Positions 25,145 through 38,087 of a stretch of 64,000 bases of DNA are shown piece by piece (position 1 is the first letter of the stretch; every line of letters starts with the position of its first letter). The stretch spans positions 12,940,810-13,004,809 of the forward strand of contig CAXIPT010000001.1 in NCBI GenBank assembly GCA_964030475.1. Reading direction: 5' to 3'. Both the position numbers and the translations under genes were made by a program. Source of the stretch: Tethya wilhelma. Lineage: Eukaryota > Porifera > Demospongiae > Tethyida > Tethyidae. The notes beneath the pieces are model-generated. The model was not told where the DNA came from and ran no database searches. It saw nothing but the letters and a program-made list of their open reading frames with translations.

Positions 25145-25870
25145 ATGAGCTAACCTTTGGTGTGTAGCATGCCAGAGTGTAATTCATACAGTTAACAGCA
25201 ATATCTGTCCCTACCACTAAACAGCTCACAGCATAGTCCTTTTCATGACTCTTCTTCATGGTGATAGGCCGGAGGTTCTTGATGACATAGACAAAGATCC
25301 GCAGAGGCTATTGCCACGGCTGGTGTTCTAGGATCAGTGGTATCCATGTAGATTGTGCACATTCCAGATGGCATGTCTGAAAGGAGTCTCATACAGCAGC
25401 CGGTGCGGTTCTTTATTCAGTCCAGCCTTGGAAATGACCCCCTTTCTGCATAGTGTAAGTAGCACTACAATAAATGAGCAGTAAAAGTTATTTAAATTAT
25501 GCAGTCCATAAATTGTAGTTATCCATTACAATAGTAAGAAGGTCACTTCAATACACCTACTTGCACACTCATGAATGGATCATCATCATGCTAATCCAGA
25601 ACCCAGGCTCAACATTGCCATAGCAACACATCACAGCAATGAAACAGCCAAGCAATTCAATGACAGTAAATGTTCTTACCCATGCAAGAGGTGAATGTGT
25701 AGAGAGACGCTAGGACGCTAGTTGGCGTCCAACCAACAGGAATTGCCGCAAAGGACCATGCAACTATGTGATTGTGAATCTATTTAAAGCACACCAACAA
25801 TACCAATAGCAACCAGCGTCCTCACCCGTCTTCAGATTTTTCATCTGTTCTTGCTTGTCATTCCACAGAG
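25145..25870 (-). pseudogene. Decayed BBS1 fragments (unit 3)
   Basis: Pieces occur in BBS1 order: exon 9 edge (25148-25182), exon 8 (about 25204-25262), exon 4 (about 25264-25410, coding parts of YETPLLDMP and AVAIASG), exon 2 (about 25678-25755) and exon 1 (about 25823-25865). Exons between them are deleted and the frame is lost. The block abuts the 3' side of the intact KIF19 gene, the same order as in unit 1. Confidence 0.88.
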
Positions 25871-26389
25871 TCCATGGCAGTCTAACTAAATCTTGTAGCT
25901 CCACAGACCTCAGAATGATCGATGATACGTACGTCCGATGGAAATCTTGCTTGAGGAAAAGGTCGTCATCATGTAAAGCTCAAATTGTGCAAAGCGGAAG
26001 CATACTCGTATTACTTTACCACATCCACCTTAGTCACAAAATTTAATAATTAATTAACCAGGTAAAAACAATCAACAATTAATTTTATTCTTTAAAAAAA
26101 ATAATTATTTCTTCTCTGATTTGCTTGCATGTCCTTTTCCTGCAATGTGTTGAAAGACGAGACCTTCAAAGCATTGACTTTTAAAAGAATAATGTTTTCA
26201 TGCACAAGAATGTGACCGGCAATGTACCTTGTTTCTTAGGCTGTCTGAGTGGTGTCAGATAGGGAGATGAAACATTTGAAAAGTGGCTACTTGCATTAAC
26301 TGCATTTTAATAACAGAGAAATCAAATGCTCACACATAATAAACATTGCATGGAGCATAATCATTATGATGTACTGACTATGGTATACT

Positions 26390-26665
26390 TGGAAATATTG
26401 ACAGTCAAAAAATTTGATGGTTTGCTCCGTGGAACGTAAAATAAAAATTTTGATGAAGATTAAATTTGACAATTTGCACATGCACATAGTACATGCATAT
26501 ACGGTACGACACAAGTGCACCTTTGCTGATCGAGCTGGCAAGCAGGTGCACATGATCAATTCTCATTGTGAAGTATTGCAGTTAAGGAATGTAATAAATG
26601 GACTTGCCAGCTCTTTGACTGTCAAAACTGTCAAACTAAAATCCCTGTCAATATTTCTGACTATA
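26390..26665. mobile_element. MITE-like foldback element at the 3' end of KIF19
   Basis: Imperfect terminal inverted repeats (GGAAATATTGACAGTCAAAA near 26391; its relative GTCAATATTTCTGACTATAC at 26648-26667) enclose a core. The core has TACGACACAAGTGCACCTTT on the left and a partial inverted match (GACTTGCCAGCTCTTTGAC) on the right. A relative of the core is at 58208-58357 and its duplicate. The KIF19 stop codon falls inside the right terminal repeat. Confidence 0.55.
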
Positions 26666-29600
26666 CGGTATATTACAATAGGTTTTACCTTTTGCTAATG
26701 CTAACTCCTTTCTTCGTAATGGAACATGTCTCTTGACAGATGGCGCTAGAGGTAGCCTTCTCTTGTGAGGTTGAGTTGGAACCTTATGAGCCACAGGTAT
26801 GAAGGGATGTTGTCTTGAGCTACGAGTGGAGTGTACCACAAGTCCACTGCTGGTGGTTTTATGGAGAGGACTTCGTTCTGACTTGAATCCAGCCTTGTGT
26901 AGTGGTGTGGTGGTAGTAGAAGGTGAATCGGTTGGTTTCTTTGAGTGTGAGCTCACAGTCTTGTGACTGGGTGTGGAGTGGGTGGAGGAGGTGGCCTTCT
27001 TTCGGGAATGATGGTAAATCTTGTCCAGCTCCTCAAGAGTTATCACTTTTCGTCCTTCTCTGTGTTTTGAGGATCGTCGAGTGGCATCGGAAAGAACAGA
27101 TTTGGAAAATGGAAGTGTTCTGGTTCTCTTGTGAGATTGCTTTGAGACCGGCTTGGGAGAGAGGAGAGGCTGGGATTGGGTTTTGCCTGCAATGGATGCA
27201 ATGGAATCCCTCTTCCTCAGGTCTGGCTGATCAGATAGACTCTTGTTATCATCACTCTCACAATCAAACACAACTGTGTTCATGTTTCTGCGTACTTTTG
27301 CTCGTTGAGAGACAATGTATTTGTGTTTTGCTCTGGCAGAGCATCGTGATATGGAGATTCTGGGGCCAGTAAAAGATGGTACTTTGCTGAGTATCTTCTT
27401 TGGTGAAGGGAGGGCTCGATTTCCAGTGGTAGAATACAACTGAGGATCATTCCTCCTTAGCTTTGCTTTCTTAGCTGCTTCCACTATTAAACTGATGTCA
27501 GGTTGCTTGGGTAGGTTATCAGGGTTTGCGATTGGTTCTGGTGATTGTTGCAAGTCAGTGGTTGAACCGTCAGGCTTAGCAGCTACTAGAGAGGGTTGTT
27601 TAGAGGTGTCGATATGTGGAAGAAAGAGATCAGAGTCATTTTGAACCAGAGGCAGGGGTGATAGCTGATGACTAGTCTCAAGAGAAGAGAGGCTGGGAAG
27701 ACGAATATCACTTATTGCAAGAGGACTCAAGTCTTTGGTGGTTTCTTCGGTAGGTGTGTCATCACGAACAAAGAGGTTGGATTTGGATGCTGTAGATCAA
27801 AATACACACAACATGAGCTTGTATATCTGATAGAAATCATAGTGAAATGCATAAGATACCTGTCATGGAAGTATACAGTCTTGCTGACAGCCTTGCAATA
27901 CTTGGTAGCTACATGGACATGAAAAAAATAATATCAGGTAAATCAATTATTCCCACATACAACTAGATATTGTTGTATACCTTCACATGCAGTTCTCTGC
28001 CAAGAAGGGGAGACTTCTTATCAGCAGTCATTTGAAGTTGAAGAGACTTTTGCCTGTCACTTAACTCACGACACTGAGCACTCAGCTCCTCAGGCAATGG
28101 CACCAGCTGTTCTTCCATGAGCTCCCTCTGGAGGACAATGACTCCCAGGAGCTGTTTACTGTGCTTCAACAGAGTCTCTATCATGCTCTCCTGCTTGGCT
28201 ATTTGGATGCTCATGAGAGCTGCCGTGAGGTGGTGCTCTATATTGGAGGCCTCTAGCTCACAGGAGTGTTGAAGGAGCTCAATGAGGTCTTTTCTCAGGG
28301 GCAGCAGATCAGGGTAACCAGACAGCTTCTACATAAAGACACACATAGACAACCAGAGTAACTGAAATTCCAAACATGCCATAGGATTATGGTACACACT
28401 GTATTATTGTGTAAGGAAATGATCTTATGTACCTCATTGATCTCCAGTACTTTGCTCTTGCTCTCCACCACCTTCCTCTCCAGCCTCCTGTGTTGGGCCT
28501 CCATTCTCTGCTTGTCAGCTACCAGAGTGGACAGCTCCTCTCTGGACGATGATACACTGAACAGCTCTATTTGAGAGGCTGGAAGCTCAGCAGTGCCAGA
28601 GTCTGGACTGATTGACATGTGGACCACACCAGGCTTCTGTTCTACACCTAGTGAAACAGGTGGTTCTTCTTGGAGAGGGGCATTTAGATGTAGATGAGAT
28701 TCCATGGACACACCACAAGGAACTTCTTCACTCATTGCCTCGGAAGACTTAGGAAGAGTATCCTCAAGGACTGAGGTAGTTGGAGGGATGAGAGCTACAG
28801 AGCCTGAGACCTCGTGAGAAGACTTCTTTTGTTCCCATTCATTGATCCGTCCAAGGTGCTTCTGACACTCCATGGCATTTTGAAGTAACTTGTACTCCAA
28901 TGAGAGCAGCTCTTGCCTGAAATAGACGTCAAGGACTCATATAATGCATTATGTAGATGCTTAGCAATCGGTACAGAGTACACATGTATTGCAGGGAGCA
29001 TACCTAATCTCCTTCTCTTCTTGGATAAATTCTTTCAGCTGTTGACATAGTGAGTTGACCTCTGAATTCTCCCTCTTAGCTCTCCCCACACCTGACACCC
29101 GGCCATCCAACTGGGACTGAAGATAGCTGATCTTTGTTTGCAGTTCCTCTATGATGCAATGGTACTGTGTGATGTGGTACTTCACTTCAGTCACATTCTG
29201 GCGGGTCTGTTTACAGAAAACAGAACGTTAAACAGACAAGATTGTAATAGTTCCTTTGGGAGAATAGTACTCCTATCCCAATATGTACATGTGTATGGTG
29301 TCAGGGTTCATGTTGATTGTTTTGGAGGAGACCACAGGATAAATCAAAAGGAAGGCACACCACAGTTTTTCTGTACTACTTAACTTGGTTCCTTACTATA
29401 CTAAATTGGCATTACTAAAGGTACAATTCCTACTAAATCACTGACCCTATTCTTGATCTTCTTCCCTATCTCAGCGTAAGAGAGAGTGTTCCTGGACTCC
29501 TCAAAGGACTGGCAGGATGGACTGACATGAGCAATCATCACAGTCTTGCAGTTCCCCCCAAGAGCATCCCTGAGGAGTCGGGTGAGTTTGGAGTCTCTGT

Positions 29601-31062
29601 AGTTGACATAGTTGGTGTTACTGGAGCTGAGAGCATTGATGCAGTTAGCCAGAGCGAGGAGAGAACGATTGATGTGAGCTCCTTCTGCAAAACGCTTCCC
29701 TCGGTTCTGAGTGAGTGTATGAGTGTATGAGTATGAGTGTGTGTACGAGTATGTGCTAGCAGGCATGCATTGGTATTAATATGCCTGTATAGGTGTGTAC
29801 ACACATCCAATAATCTCATTCATATTTAGTGGCATAGTCAGCAAAACAGAGATTTGCACAAGCACATTACAGCCACAGGTAGGTGCAGCAATCATGCAGG
29901 TAGTGCAAAGTATACGGTGGTTCCTATTTCCTGATTTCATGCTACAATGCCACCCTAATGGTGAGTGATGTCATTCATCCCCAGTTGAATACCTTTATCA
30001 CCACATACTTAGCTGGTTTGTTTTCTCCAAACATATCATGTTTCACTGAAATTCACATGCCTCTGTTTCAAACCCTCATGAATATGCAACATTAGTACAA
30101 GGTCTACATCATGTCTGGCACCACACTGCAACCATGGTTCTACTCAGAACTACTGTCAATTACAGCTTCTGCTGCAAATGTAGTGTACCAAAATTTGCTC
30201 ATTAATTTAGTAAAGATTGTCACATGTGTTAAAAATCACATTTTAGGAAAGCACAATCATGTTATCCACCCAGCACACATGTGGGCTATTAGTACCTTTG
30301 TGACTCTAGCCCTCTCTGATCCAGCCAGGTCCACCATGAAGAGAACACCAGTCCGCACATCTTGAGAGACATCCATGACACGACTGCGCTGCTCAACAGT
30401 CACCTGTGGGAATACACACCACCACAGAGTAGCAGTGTTACATAACCACAACACATTGTGTAGTGAAAATCAACCCTCTGGAGAAAAATAATCAGTGCTA
30501 ATGTGTTGACTAGAGCCAGTGAAGCATGAAACTATGGGATTCTGTTACGAATGAGAGAGTATCTGCCAACAATGTTCACGGTGTATTTGATTTCTTTGAT
30601 ACTTTCTACAATTTAGCTCAAAATTCCAGCAAGTATAGAGACATTGTGATGATTCACACAATGTCACAATCATGTGCACAACCACACGTACTATCATGAC
30701 AAACATGTGCTACATTGTGAATAACATGCAGCAAAAAGATGTGGCTCACCTTCAAGATAGCATGTGATCTTGACGATGTCTTGTTGGCTGCGGTGGGTTC
30801 ACACGTTCTCTGTCGATTTCCCCTCTGAAGGAGTTTCATCACCTCTGATGTGGAGGTGGTCTCCACTTCCACCAGGTTGTTGACAACAATCTCACCAGAC
30901 GAGTCCTCGAACAACTCCAGCACTTCATGAGAGGGACAGAGAAGGTCTCTTATCATCTCATTGTAGATCTATGGAGGGGAGACAAGTGTGGTGATGAGGC
31001 CACACACACATCAAAGACAATAGCTACTACACAAAGCATGGGTACAGAATACAGGCAAACAG

Positions 31063-31105
<43 letters not shown>

Positions 31106-31900
31106 TGTGCGTGTGTGTGTATAGAGAGGGAATCAGTCATACTTCCAAGTAGGCCATGGTCACTCGATATATCATATCTTCCTTAGTGTCTTCTATCTTC
31201 TGAAAGAGGTCGTTCAAGGTCAAGGCCATGATACCTGGATCAGAGTCCGTACCCAACATGGTGTGTGTCTTGCCTGCACCTATAGTACACACAGAAGTAT
31301 GGATGAATGTTAATTGTAACTCTATTACAACTATTGTTTGGATAACATTGCAGGCTACTCTATTAGGAGTATGTGCAAACACGTGTGCCTCCTCTCCCCC
31401 ACACAGACACACACTTGAAACCATTGAACACAAAGCCTATACCTGTAGCTCCATAAGCAAACACAGTGCAGTTGTACCCTCCAATGATGCTATCAATGAT
31501 GTTCTTCTCAACCACAGCATACTGATACACCTCTCTCTGGGTGCTCTGAGGACCAAACGTCATGTCAAAGTAGTACTTCTTTTCACGAGAACGATTTGCT
31601 CGCAAGATGTCATCAGTATCTTCAAAGGGGTCCATGAGAACAACCAACTGTGTAGTAATAAATATGGTAATACCATGCCAGGTGGTGGCATTTGTTTTGC
31701 TTATTTTGAACTCACATTCTCATCCACTGTATGGGCAATTTGTCTGTTTCCATTCCTGTACTCTGCTTGGCTCATGGGACGCACACGGAGAGCTACCTGC
31801 AGACAGTGCACAAAAGTACCCCCTCAAGGCATGTTATATAAATGTGGCAATGATCACTACTTACTGTCAACGGCTCCAGCTGCTGGGGTGGCGGCTTCAT
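26648..31900 (-). CDS. KIF19: KIF19, kinesin-8-type motor of cilia
   Basis: KIF19 is a plus-end-directed, microtubule-depolymerising kinesin that limits cilium length in vertebrates. Twelve in-frame exons: 31865-31900, 31716-31796, 31443-31647, 31143-31279, 30750-30968, 30296-30403, 29446-29706, 29004-29206, 28433-28916, 27981-28328, 27860-27908, 26648-27789, giving 1090 residues (human 998). The motor shows VALRVRPMS, YGATGAGKTHTMLG (P-loop), NRQRTCEPTAANKTSSRSHA (switch I), VDLAGSERA (switch II) and GAHINRSLLALANCINALSS. A neck/coiled-coil and a basic Ser-rich tail follow. KIF19-specific features include MDPFEDTDDILRANRSREK. Exon 7 uses a weak GTCAGT donor. The start at 31898-31900 (MKPPPQQLEPLT) matches the family's short N-terminus. 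The last codons and stop appear to come from an inserted foldback element. Other copies in the window are fragments. Confidence 0.95.
31060..31120. repeat. (TG)n microsatellite in a KIF19 intron
   Basis: A run of TG dinucleotides about 55 bases long, upstream of exon 4 on the plus strand. Confidence 0.95.
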
Positions 31901-32216
31901 GGCTGATTTACAGGTCTTGAAGAGAGATTGTGTATGCAGATGATTCCAAGTTCCATCAGGTGGTCTGAAACCTTTCTTTAGTTTTGACCGGTATAAACAT
32001 CGAGCAGCAAGATATCTCAGTAACCATAGCAACACGAACGAGATCGATCAATAACCCCGCACAAGTTGACATATATTTATACGCGCGTATACGGACCGTT
32101 TACGGAGAAATAATTTTTAACTCTTTAGTCACCTAAATTAGTAGCGCAAAGCTAAGCTTTCACTGGCTTTCAGTATTAAATCCTGATTTTACACAGCCCA
32201 CACCCGGTACCCTGTC
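31901..32216. promoter_or_regulatory. Shared KIF19 / PHF5A promoter region
   Basis: The two genes diverge from starts 316 bases apart, so this must hold both promoters. No TATA-like element is placed convincingly. Parts of its KIF19 side recur near 21285-21345, showing that it was copied with the unit. Confidence 0.6.
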
Positions 32217-33059
32217 ATGGCCAAACATCATCCCGACTTGATTATGTGTAGAAAACAACCTGGAGTAGGTAAGGAACCTAAGTAGCTAGACAGTAATCGT
32301 GATATAGTGTACATTACATACATTTTTCTGACATACTTTTTTTCTACAGCAATAGGAAGACTATGTGAAAAATGTAAGTGATATATGGAGAGTAATGTCT
32401 ACATGTATCATGATCCAGTGTTTAAATGTGGTTCTAATATCTATAGGTGACGGCAAATGTGTAGTGTGTGATTCATATGTTCGTCCATGTACCCTGGTAC
32501 GGATCTGCGATGAGTGTAACTATGGCTCTTATCAAGGAAGATGTACCATATGTGGGGGACCTGGTGTCTCAGATGCTTACTACTGTAAAGAATGTACTAT
32601 CTGTGAGAAGGATGTAAGTTTGGCAACTTTGTGTAACATTAGAAAAAGGGAGTGATCCCTATTAAGATAATCACACCTCAATCTGTAGCTGTAGAAGCTT
32701 ATTCACATACGCTCCATTGTGTTGTGTAATAATAGCTTGGTAATGGAAGAACAATGTAAATGTTGACTCAGACTTTAAGTATTGTGTTCGATATTTTGTG
32801 TTGCTGCGTTTTGGTACGCAGGTAGTTTTTGTGATTGAACACGATGCAACATCTTTCGTTAACTAGCCTTTAGCTGTAGAATACGAAAGTACCCTAGAGG
32901 GGAAAATAGCTTGAACTTTCAATTGATGAATCTAAACCTCTGTGCATTATGATTTGCTTTTTGATACAGCGTGATGGGTGCCCAAAGATTGTCAACTTGG
33001 GAAGCTCTAAAACAGATTTATTCTATGAGAGGAAGAAGTATGGCTTCAAGAAACGATAG
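32217..33059 (+). CDS. PHF5A: PHF5A, SF3b spliceosome subunit
   Basis: PHF5A (SF3b14b) is a 110-residue zinc protein in the SF3b complex of U2 snRNP that helps recognise the intron branch site. Exons 32217-32268, 32350-32373, 32447-32613 and 32970-33059 give exactly 110 residues. It starts [20 protein letters not shown] and has the Cys pairs [27 protein letters not shown] and CKEC. It ends [11 protein letters not shown]. The gene looks complete. It is near-invariant in eukaryotes, which makes the fragments at 13.3, 21.6, 38.9, 43.05 and 44.1 kb easy to recognise. Confidence 0.97.
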
Positions 33060-33217
33060 TTATAATAGGACATCACTGTGAAATGTCATATCCAGAGTCA
33101 CTCACAAATTTTTTTTCTCTCCTGTTCTTGATGATACCACTTAATTAAGTCCACGTATTATGAATTATGATATAATATTTTATTATATCACTTAAGTATG
33201 TCAAGCATTTTGATTAT

Positions 33218-33227
33218 ACAGGAAGTA
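33218..33227 (+). promoter_or_regulatory. ETS-like site upstream of the decayed receptor
   Basis: ACAGGAAGTA, followed by AATAATAACCCATTATTT, is the receptor-family promoter block surviving upstream of a receptor whose coding part has decayed. Confidence 0.4.
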
Positions 33228-33301
33228 GCATAGACATCTAATAATAATAACCCATTATTTACTGTTTCTTTAAATGCACTCCTATTTCATGAATGTATAC
33301 A

Positions 33302-33640
33302 GCTCAGCAGAGTTGCATCCAAGCTGCTAATGGAGACCTTCCTGGGTTTTTCAGTAGATGTTGTACGGAAGATGATGATGTTAGGATAACTCCAGGGGCG
33401 TAGGAAGCGGGGGGGCAAGGGAGGCTCGAGCCCCCCTTGTCACAAATCAGTGTGGGCTGAGCCCCCCTTGTAAATGTTACAAATATTTTGGTAAAGATCG
33501 TCTTAGCTCGAGTGCCAAATACAAATTTACAGCTAAGTTGCAAGAGTATAGTATCATGGTGGGACAGAATGCATTTACATCAGTGACTCTGACTAGTAGG
33601 TTGATCACCAGCAATGAATGAGCAGATCTGGGAAGAGCCA
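33302..33640 (+). pseudogene. Decayed receptor ectodomain exon (between PHF5A and P3)
   Basis: After a normal acceptor, about 33302-33345 and 33365-33393 match the start of receptor exon 2 (CTCAGCAGAGTTGCATCCAA). An insertion beginning CAGGGGCGTAGGAAGC at about 33394 and containing GAGCCCCCCTTGT twice interrupts it. The match resumes at about 33552-33630 (TGGTGGGACAGAATGCATTT). No signal exon, stalk or tail is found. The rest, to 34374, shows nothing recognisable apart from half of a foldback (ATAACAGGGCTATTATCTAT) at about 34343. Confidence 0.85.
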
Positions 33641-34374
33641 GAACGGCAGTGAGTAGGCTTGCTGTAGCTCGAATGGAGCAACTGTGGATGCTTTTCAGAT
33701 GAAAAGCAGCCGTGCACAGCTGTCCAGTAGCAGTTAGGAGCTCAAAAGAGCTACTAAGTTAGCTTGGACCATTGGCCACTAGCCAGCAGTACCAGGCAGA
33801 CCAAAGAAGCTTGTTCTAGAAGCAGATAGATCTAGCACAGAGCAGTAAGGAACAAAATCCAGTGTAGAAGCAGCCTGGTACATCTGGCAGGCAAGCAGCC
33901 TTGCTTGTGGACAAGCATCTGGTGTAGATATCGACAACAGGTACAGCTAGTAAAACCAGCTTTTGTCTAGGAAAGCATTCGGTAGGCCTGTAACTAGGCA
34001 AGCATATCATCCAGTGTGAAAGTAGTACAAAAAAGCAACCAGTATAGCTCAGTTATAGCCATGCAGTGACAAGTGCTGTATTCTGCTTACATTACACCTA
34101 TTCACTAAAACCCATCAACAGTGATATATACAACATATGTATATACAACAAGTCAGTTATAGCATGCCCATACTATAACTATAACATATTATTATAGGGA
34201 GAGAGGAAGAGCTAGCTAGAGTCTTTGTTGCATCCGGATCGTAGTTGTGGGTGTAACTTGTGGCTTGTGGCTAAATCTTACTTCCTTTTGTAGTATTCCA
34301 TAAAATGCCCCCGCATTGCTACCCACGTAAAATCATTGATAGTATAACAGGGCTATTATCTATGGTAAAATGAA

Positions 34375-36441
34375 ATGGAGTTTCTGATAATATGGTATGC
34401 ATCTCTCCTTGGCCTTCTTATCACTGTGAAAGGTTAGCTTGCATGAATGCATGATATATAATTTATAATTTCATACAGTGCAAAATTATGTTGAGTTGAA
34501 TAATAATAATAACCTATGCAATTTATTACTATGCATAATCAACAGCATGGCGTGAAAGAGCTATCAACTTAATTCTGTTATTGATAAGAACTATATGTAT
34601 AAGCCTTAGCTACAAGTGATTTATTGTTTATTACAGCTCAGAGTTGCTTCCAAGCTGTTGGAAATAATGGAGATCTTCCTGAGTTTAGAAGACGCAGTGG
34701 CAGTGCTGATAATGTTAGAATATTTCACAGACACCAAGCTATTATTGCTAGCTACCGCTTTCAGTGTTGTGGCAACGTCACTGCATGGGGAGCTGAAGTC
34801 GAAGATGCTCATGACAACAGATACGACATCGCTTTCCAAGTTTGGAGACCATCTCCAAGAGTAGAGATTGATGGTTGCTACAGCATGATTGGACAAAATA
34901 CATTTACAAGAGTTAGCCTCGAGGACAGCTTGATAAGGGAGACCCCAGCAGTGAATGATCGGATCTCATTTCAACCTAATGATGTTGTGGGGTTCTACTT
35001 TTATTCCAATATCAATCCAGAAGAAGATGGGGTGGTTTTGGACAGAACCTATGACACTGAGGCTGTGTGGCATGGAATTATTGGTGATGAAGTAGCTAGT
35101 GATCCTTCATGTCCGATCCCTGTGGGAACTCAACCTGACAGACTATTACGTACTTCAACAAATCTAGCTCCAGTGATCTCTCTATCGTATAGTAAGTTTA
35201 TTTATCATTGAAGTTCATAATTTTTATGTGCAATCGATCAATGCATCTGTTATCAAACTATTTTTGTATACACTCTTGCACAGCATCTTTTGATTGTCCT
35301 CTCATGACTTCAACTGCTCAATATTCTCCTGCTTCCTCTGTGTCTGTGGTGGCTTCTCCTACCCTCTCCCCCAGTCCTACACCACCCCGTGCAATATCTC
35401 TTCTTCCACTCCAACCCACATCATCATCAATGACTGCAATTTCCCCTAGTATCACACAAACTCCTGAAATTATTGAAGATTCCCTCAGTCCCACACAAAC
35501 TCTTTCAATGATTGAAATGCCTCTAAATCCAACACAAGCTTCTACATTTATTGATGTGTCACCAATTCCTACTTTGAGTGTTACATCAATGGCTCGCCTG
35601 ATGATGAGAGGAAATGAACTTTCTATGCTGTCTACAACTTTGAGCTCCAGCACTCTCAGTGTTGATCAAACTATCTCAAACTCCCCTCCAATTGTGCCTG
35701 ACCAGCCTATCAGTATTGGTCTCATCATTGGTGTTGTCATGATACCTGTCAGCCTATTGACAATTCTTATTGTCATTATCATTGCTTTTGGATGTTTCGT
35801 GATTAAAGATTCAAGAAAAAGTGAGTAATTGAAGACTCAATTTTTTGCTTCTAGTACATGATATGAAAATTTATTATTTTACTATAAATATTAATATTAG
35901 CTGCATACACTGATAACTCAATCCATATGTACTGAACTCATGTGTACAATAACATTATATAGCTGATTTAATCATTACAGCCGATCATTATGAAAGAAAA
36001 CAAATAAAAAAAGAAGCCTATAAACATAGGGGCCATAGGGCATCTCCTGTGTCTCCTTGTATGACTTGTACAGGTGTGGAAGGTAAGTATGCCTTGTGCA
36101 GTCTTAGTATAGATGGTATACATTTGATAAAGAGATGATGTGGATGCCAGTCAGTAAATAATTTCTAGTTTCTCACTGTACAATATATATTGTATGCAAC
36201 ATTGTCTCTCTTAAATTTATTAATTATGTGCACACATTATAAAGGTAGGATGGAATATGATGAAGTGGATTGCTTCCAAATGCCTGATGTACTGGAGGCA
36301 CAGAGTCCCAAGTATGATAACACCTTGGTCACAACTCATTCAAATGAGGAGTATGTTAATGCTATGCCAATTGAAATGAAAATGAACAAAAATCAAGCAT
36401 ATGGACATAATTATGTCTCATGCCAAAGTGGACAAAAATAA
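34375..36441 (+). CDS. Receptor P3: divergent family member with long stalk
   Basis: Exons 34375-34432, 34637-35191, 35284-35820, 35981-36082 and 36245-36441 give 482 residues. The signal peptide is MEFLIIWYASLLGLLITVK. The ectodomain has HRHQAIIASYRFQCCGNV, FQVWRPS, GCYSMIGQNTF, ISFQPNDVVGFYF and EAVWHGI. The Ser/Thr/Pro stalk (about residues 205-345) is much longer than in the paralogues and has its own repeats (SPTQT, NPTQA, SPIPT). The membrane helix follows ISIGLIIGVVMIP. The tail is the most diverged: DHYERK, EAYKH, MEYDEV, KYDNT, SNEEYVNAM, KNQAYGHNYV. It keeps NxxY and YVN motifs. Its upstream region lacks the ETS-like block and instead carries half of a foldback element. Confidence 0.9.
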
Positions 36442-37430
36442 TTATTTTCACTAACAGAACATTCATGTAAATACTAATGTTATCAATGCTTGTGTGCCTG
36501 AGCTAGATGTGATGATATTGCTTACCATAATTTATTAAGTCTTGACAAAATTAATCATGATCTTTAAATGTGTATAGCATAATGATAGTATGAAATTTAT
36601 AACATGGTACAGTCATGGTGTTATAATCTATTTTACTCTCAAAATATATACTTAAAAAATTTTAATGAATTTACACGTGCATGCGTCGGCATTTTGACAA
36701 TTAAATTTTTCTAAACTTGTAGAATGTCGGATACCTTCACACATACATACTATGGTACACACAGACACATGTTTGTTCACTCCGGCCAGTGTTGTGTGTT
36801 GACTCAAACTCACAATACCGATACTGCCAGGGACGCTTGGGAGTATAGTCATAACAAAGATAACATCTAAAGAAAATGGTATTTTAAAAAAGGGTATGTT
36901 TGTTGTAATTTATTTTGTGGCCAAACCCATTTGCCATAATCATATACTGCAATTCAAGATAATTTTATGTCTATATAATATTTTGCTTGTAATTGCATTT
37001 GTGGGTAAAGTGATGTTATTCCAAAGAAGTTTATACTCTTTGTAATTCAGCTGTGTATATAAATATTTGCTGTTTCCCAGTGCTGTGACCACAAATTTAA
37101 TTAGAAGGTTAATACTACCTGGCACCCATCAATCTAGCTAGTATTGTTCCTGCCATGCTGAAAGACTGTTCATGATCAGTCTGTTGCGTGATAGCTATGC
37201 CCTATACATCAAATTATAGTGGAGTGGCTTAGTAAAGTGTCTAAAGGATTGTTAATGGAGCAGCTGCTGGCGGTTTGGTTCACATTTTTCAGTCTGGCCT
37301 CTCTAGCTGGCAACTAGTGAACATTGCATCTGCTTTAAGGCATGATTGCTGAACTGTAAATAAATTAATAATCATTAATTTTGCTAGACAAGAAGTGTGA
37401 TTGTACACAAACTATGGAGATTATATTAAT
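36442..37430. other. Spacer downstream of receptor P3
   Basis: No gene is seen. About 36650-36720 is AT-rich and resembles a repeat near 26440-26475 (TGACAATT with AAATTTT flanks). Confidence 0.4.
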
Positions 37431-37435
37431 TTTTT

Positions 37436-37600
37436 TATCATTTTTTGATCAACTTGGTGAAGATGATGATGTTAGAAGAACCAATCAGCACCAATTAAGC
37501 TATTATGGCTAGCTACCAGTTTTACCAGTTTTACTAGCTACCAGTTTTGGTGTTGTGGTAATGTCATGAATGAGGAGCTGAAGTGGCTCCAGATTGTGGA
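37436..37600 (+). pseudogene. Second decayed receptor ectodomain fragment
   Basis: Matches the start of receptor exon 2 (GAAGATGATGATGTTAGAAG, CACCAATTAAGCTATTATGG). TAGCTACCAGTTTTACCAG is duplicated internally and AATGTCATGAATGAGGAGCT is frame-broken. It lies upstream of a foldback element and far from any signal exon. Confidence 0.8.
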
Positions 37601-37659
37601 CCAGATTAGAATCTCTACAGTATCAACATAATTACAAGTATAGTAAAAATTTCATAAAA

Positions 37660-38063
37660 ATTAGTGGTGTAGGAATGGGCAGTGCTGTAAAAAGTAAGGA
37701 AACAAGGCATGCATGTCGCAATTTCGGCACATGACTACTTCATTTTCGTTTTCGATTCCTCATGCATCCAGTCATATAAAATAAATACTGATATGGTTCA
37801 AACAATGCTGTACATGCCCATTGATATTATTATAATAATGGCTTGATGTCATAGATTGTGCAAGCCAATCACAGAATATGTTGGCTATATAGCTAAGTTA
37901 GATAAAGTACATAAGCAGGCAACCTACGAAATGTTAATTGTTTTTGTTATAAACCCTCAAAACTGCAAGACTTGGACATAAAAATGAAGTAGTCATGTGC
38001 CGAAATTGCGACATGCATGCCTTGTTTCCTTACTTTTTACAGCACTGCCCATTCCTACACCNA
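37660..38063. mobile_element. Foldback element, GGAATGGGCAGTGC family
   Basis: The left arm (GTGTAGGAATGGGCAGTGCT, then CGCAATTTCGGCACATGACT and ACTTCATTTTC) is the reverse complement of the right arm at 37985-38061. The arms are about 80 bases. A single N at 38062 follows the right arm. Relatives occur at 44350-44440, 45590-45700, 54280-54640 and within 57.7-61.1 kb. Confidence 0.8.
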
Positions 38064-38087
38064 ACCACTTAATCCATTATTATGGTG

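Noticed and set aside
26923..27372. 149-residue plus-strand frame
   Set aside because: Lies antisense within the last exon of KIF19, whose minus-strand frame is supported by splicing phase and family match.
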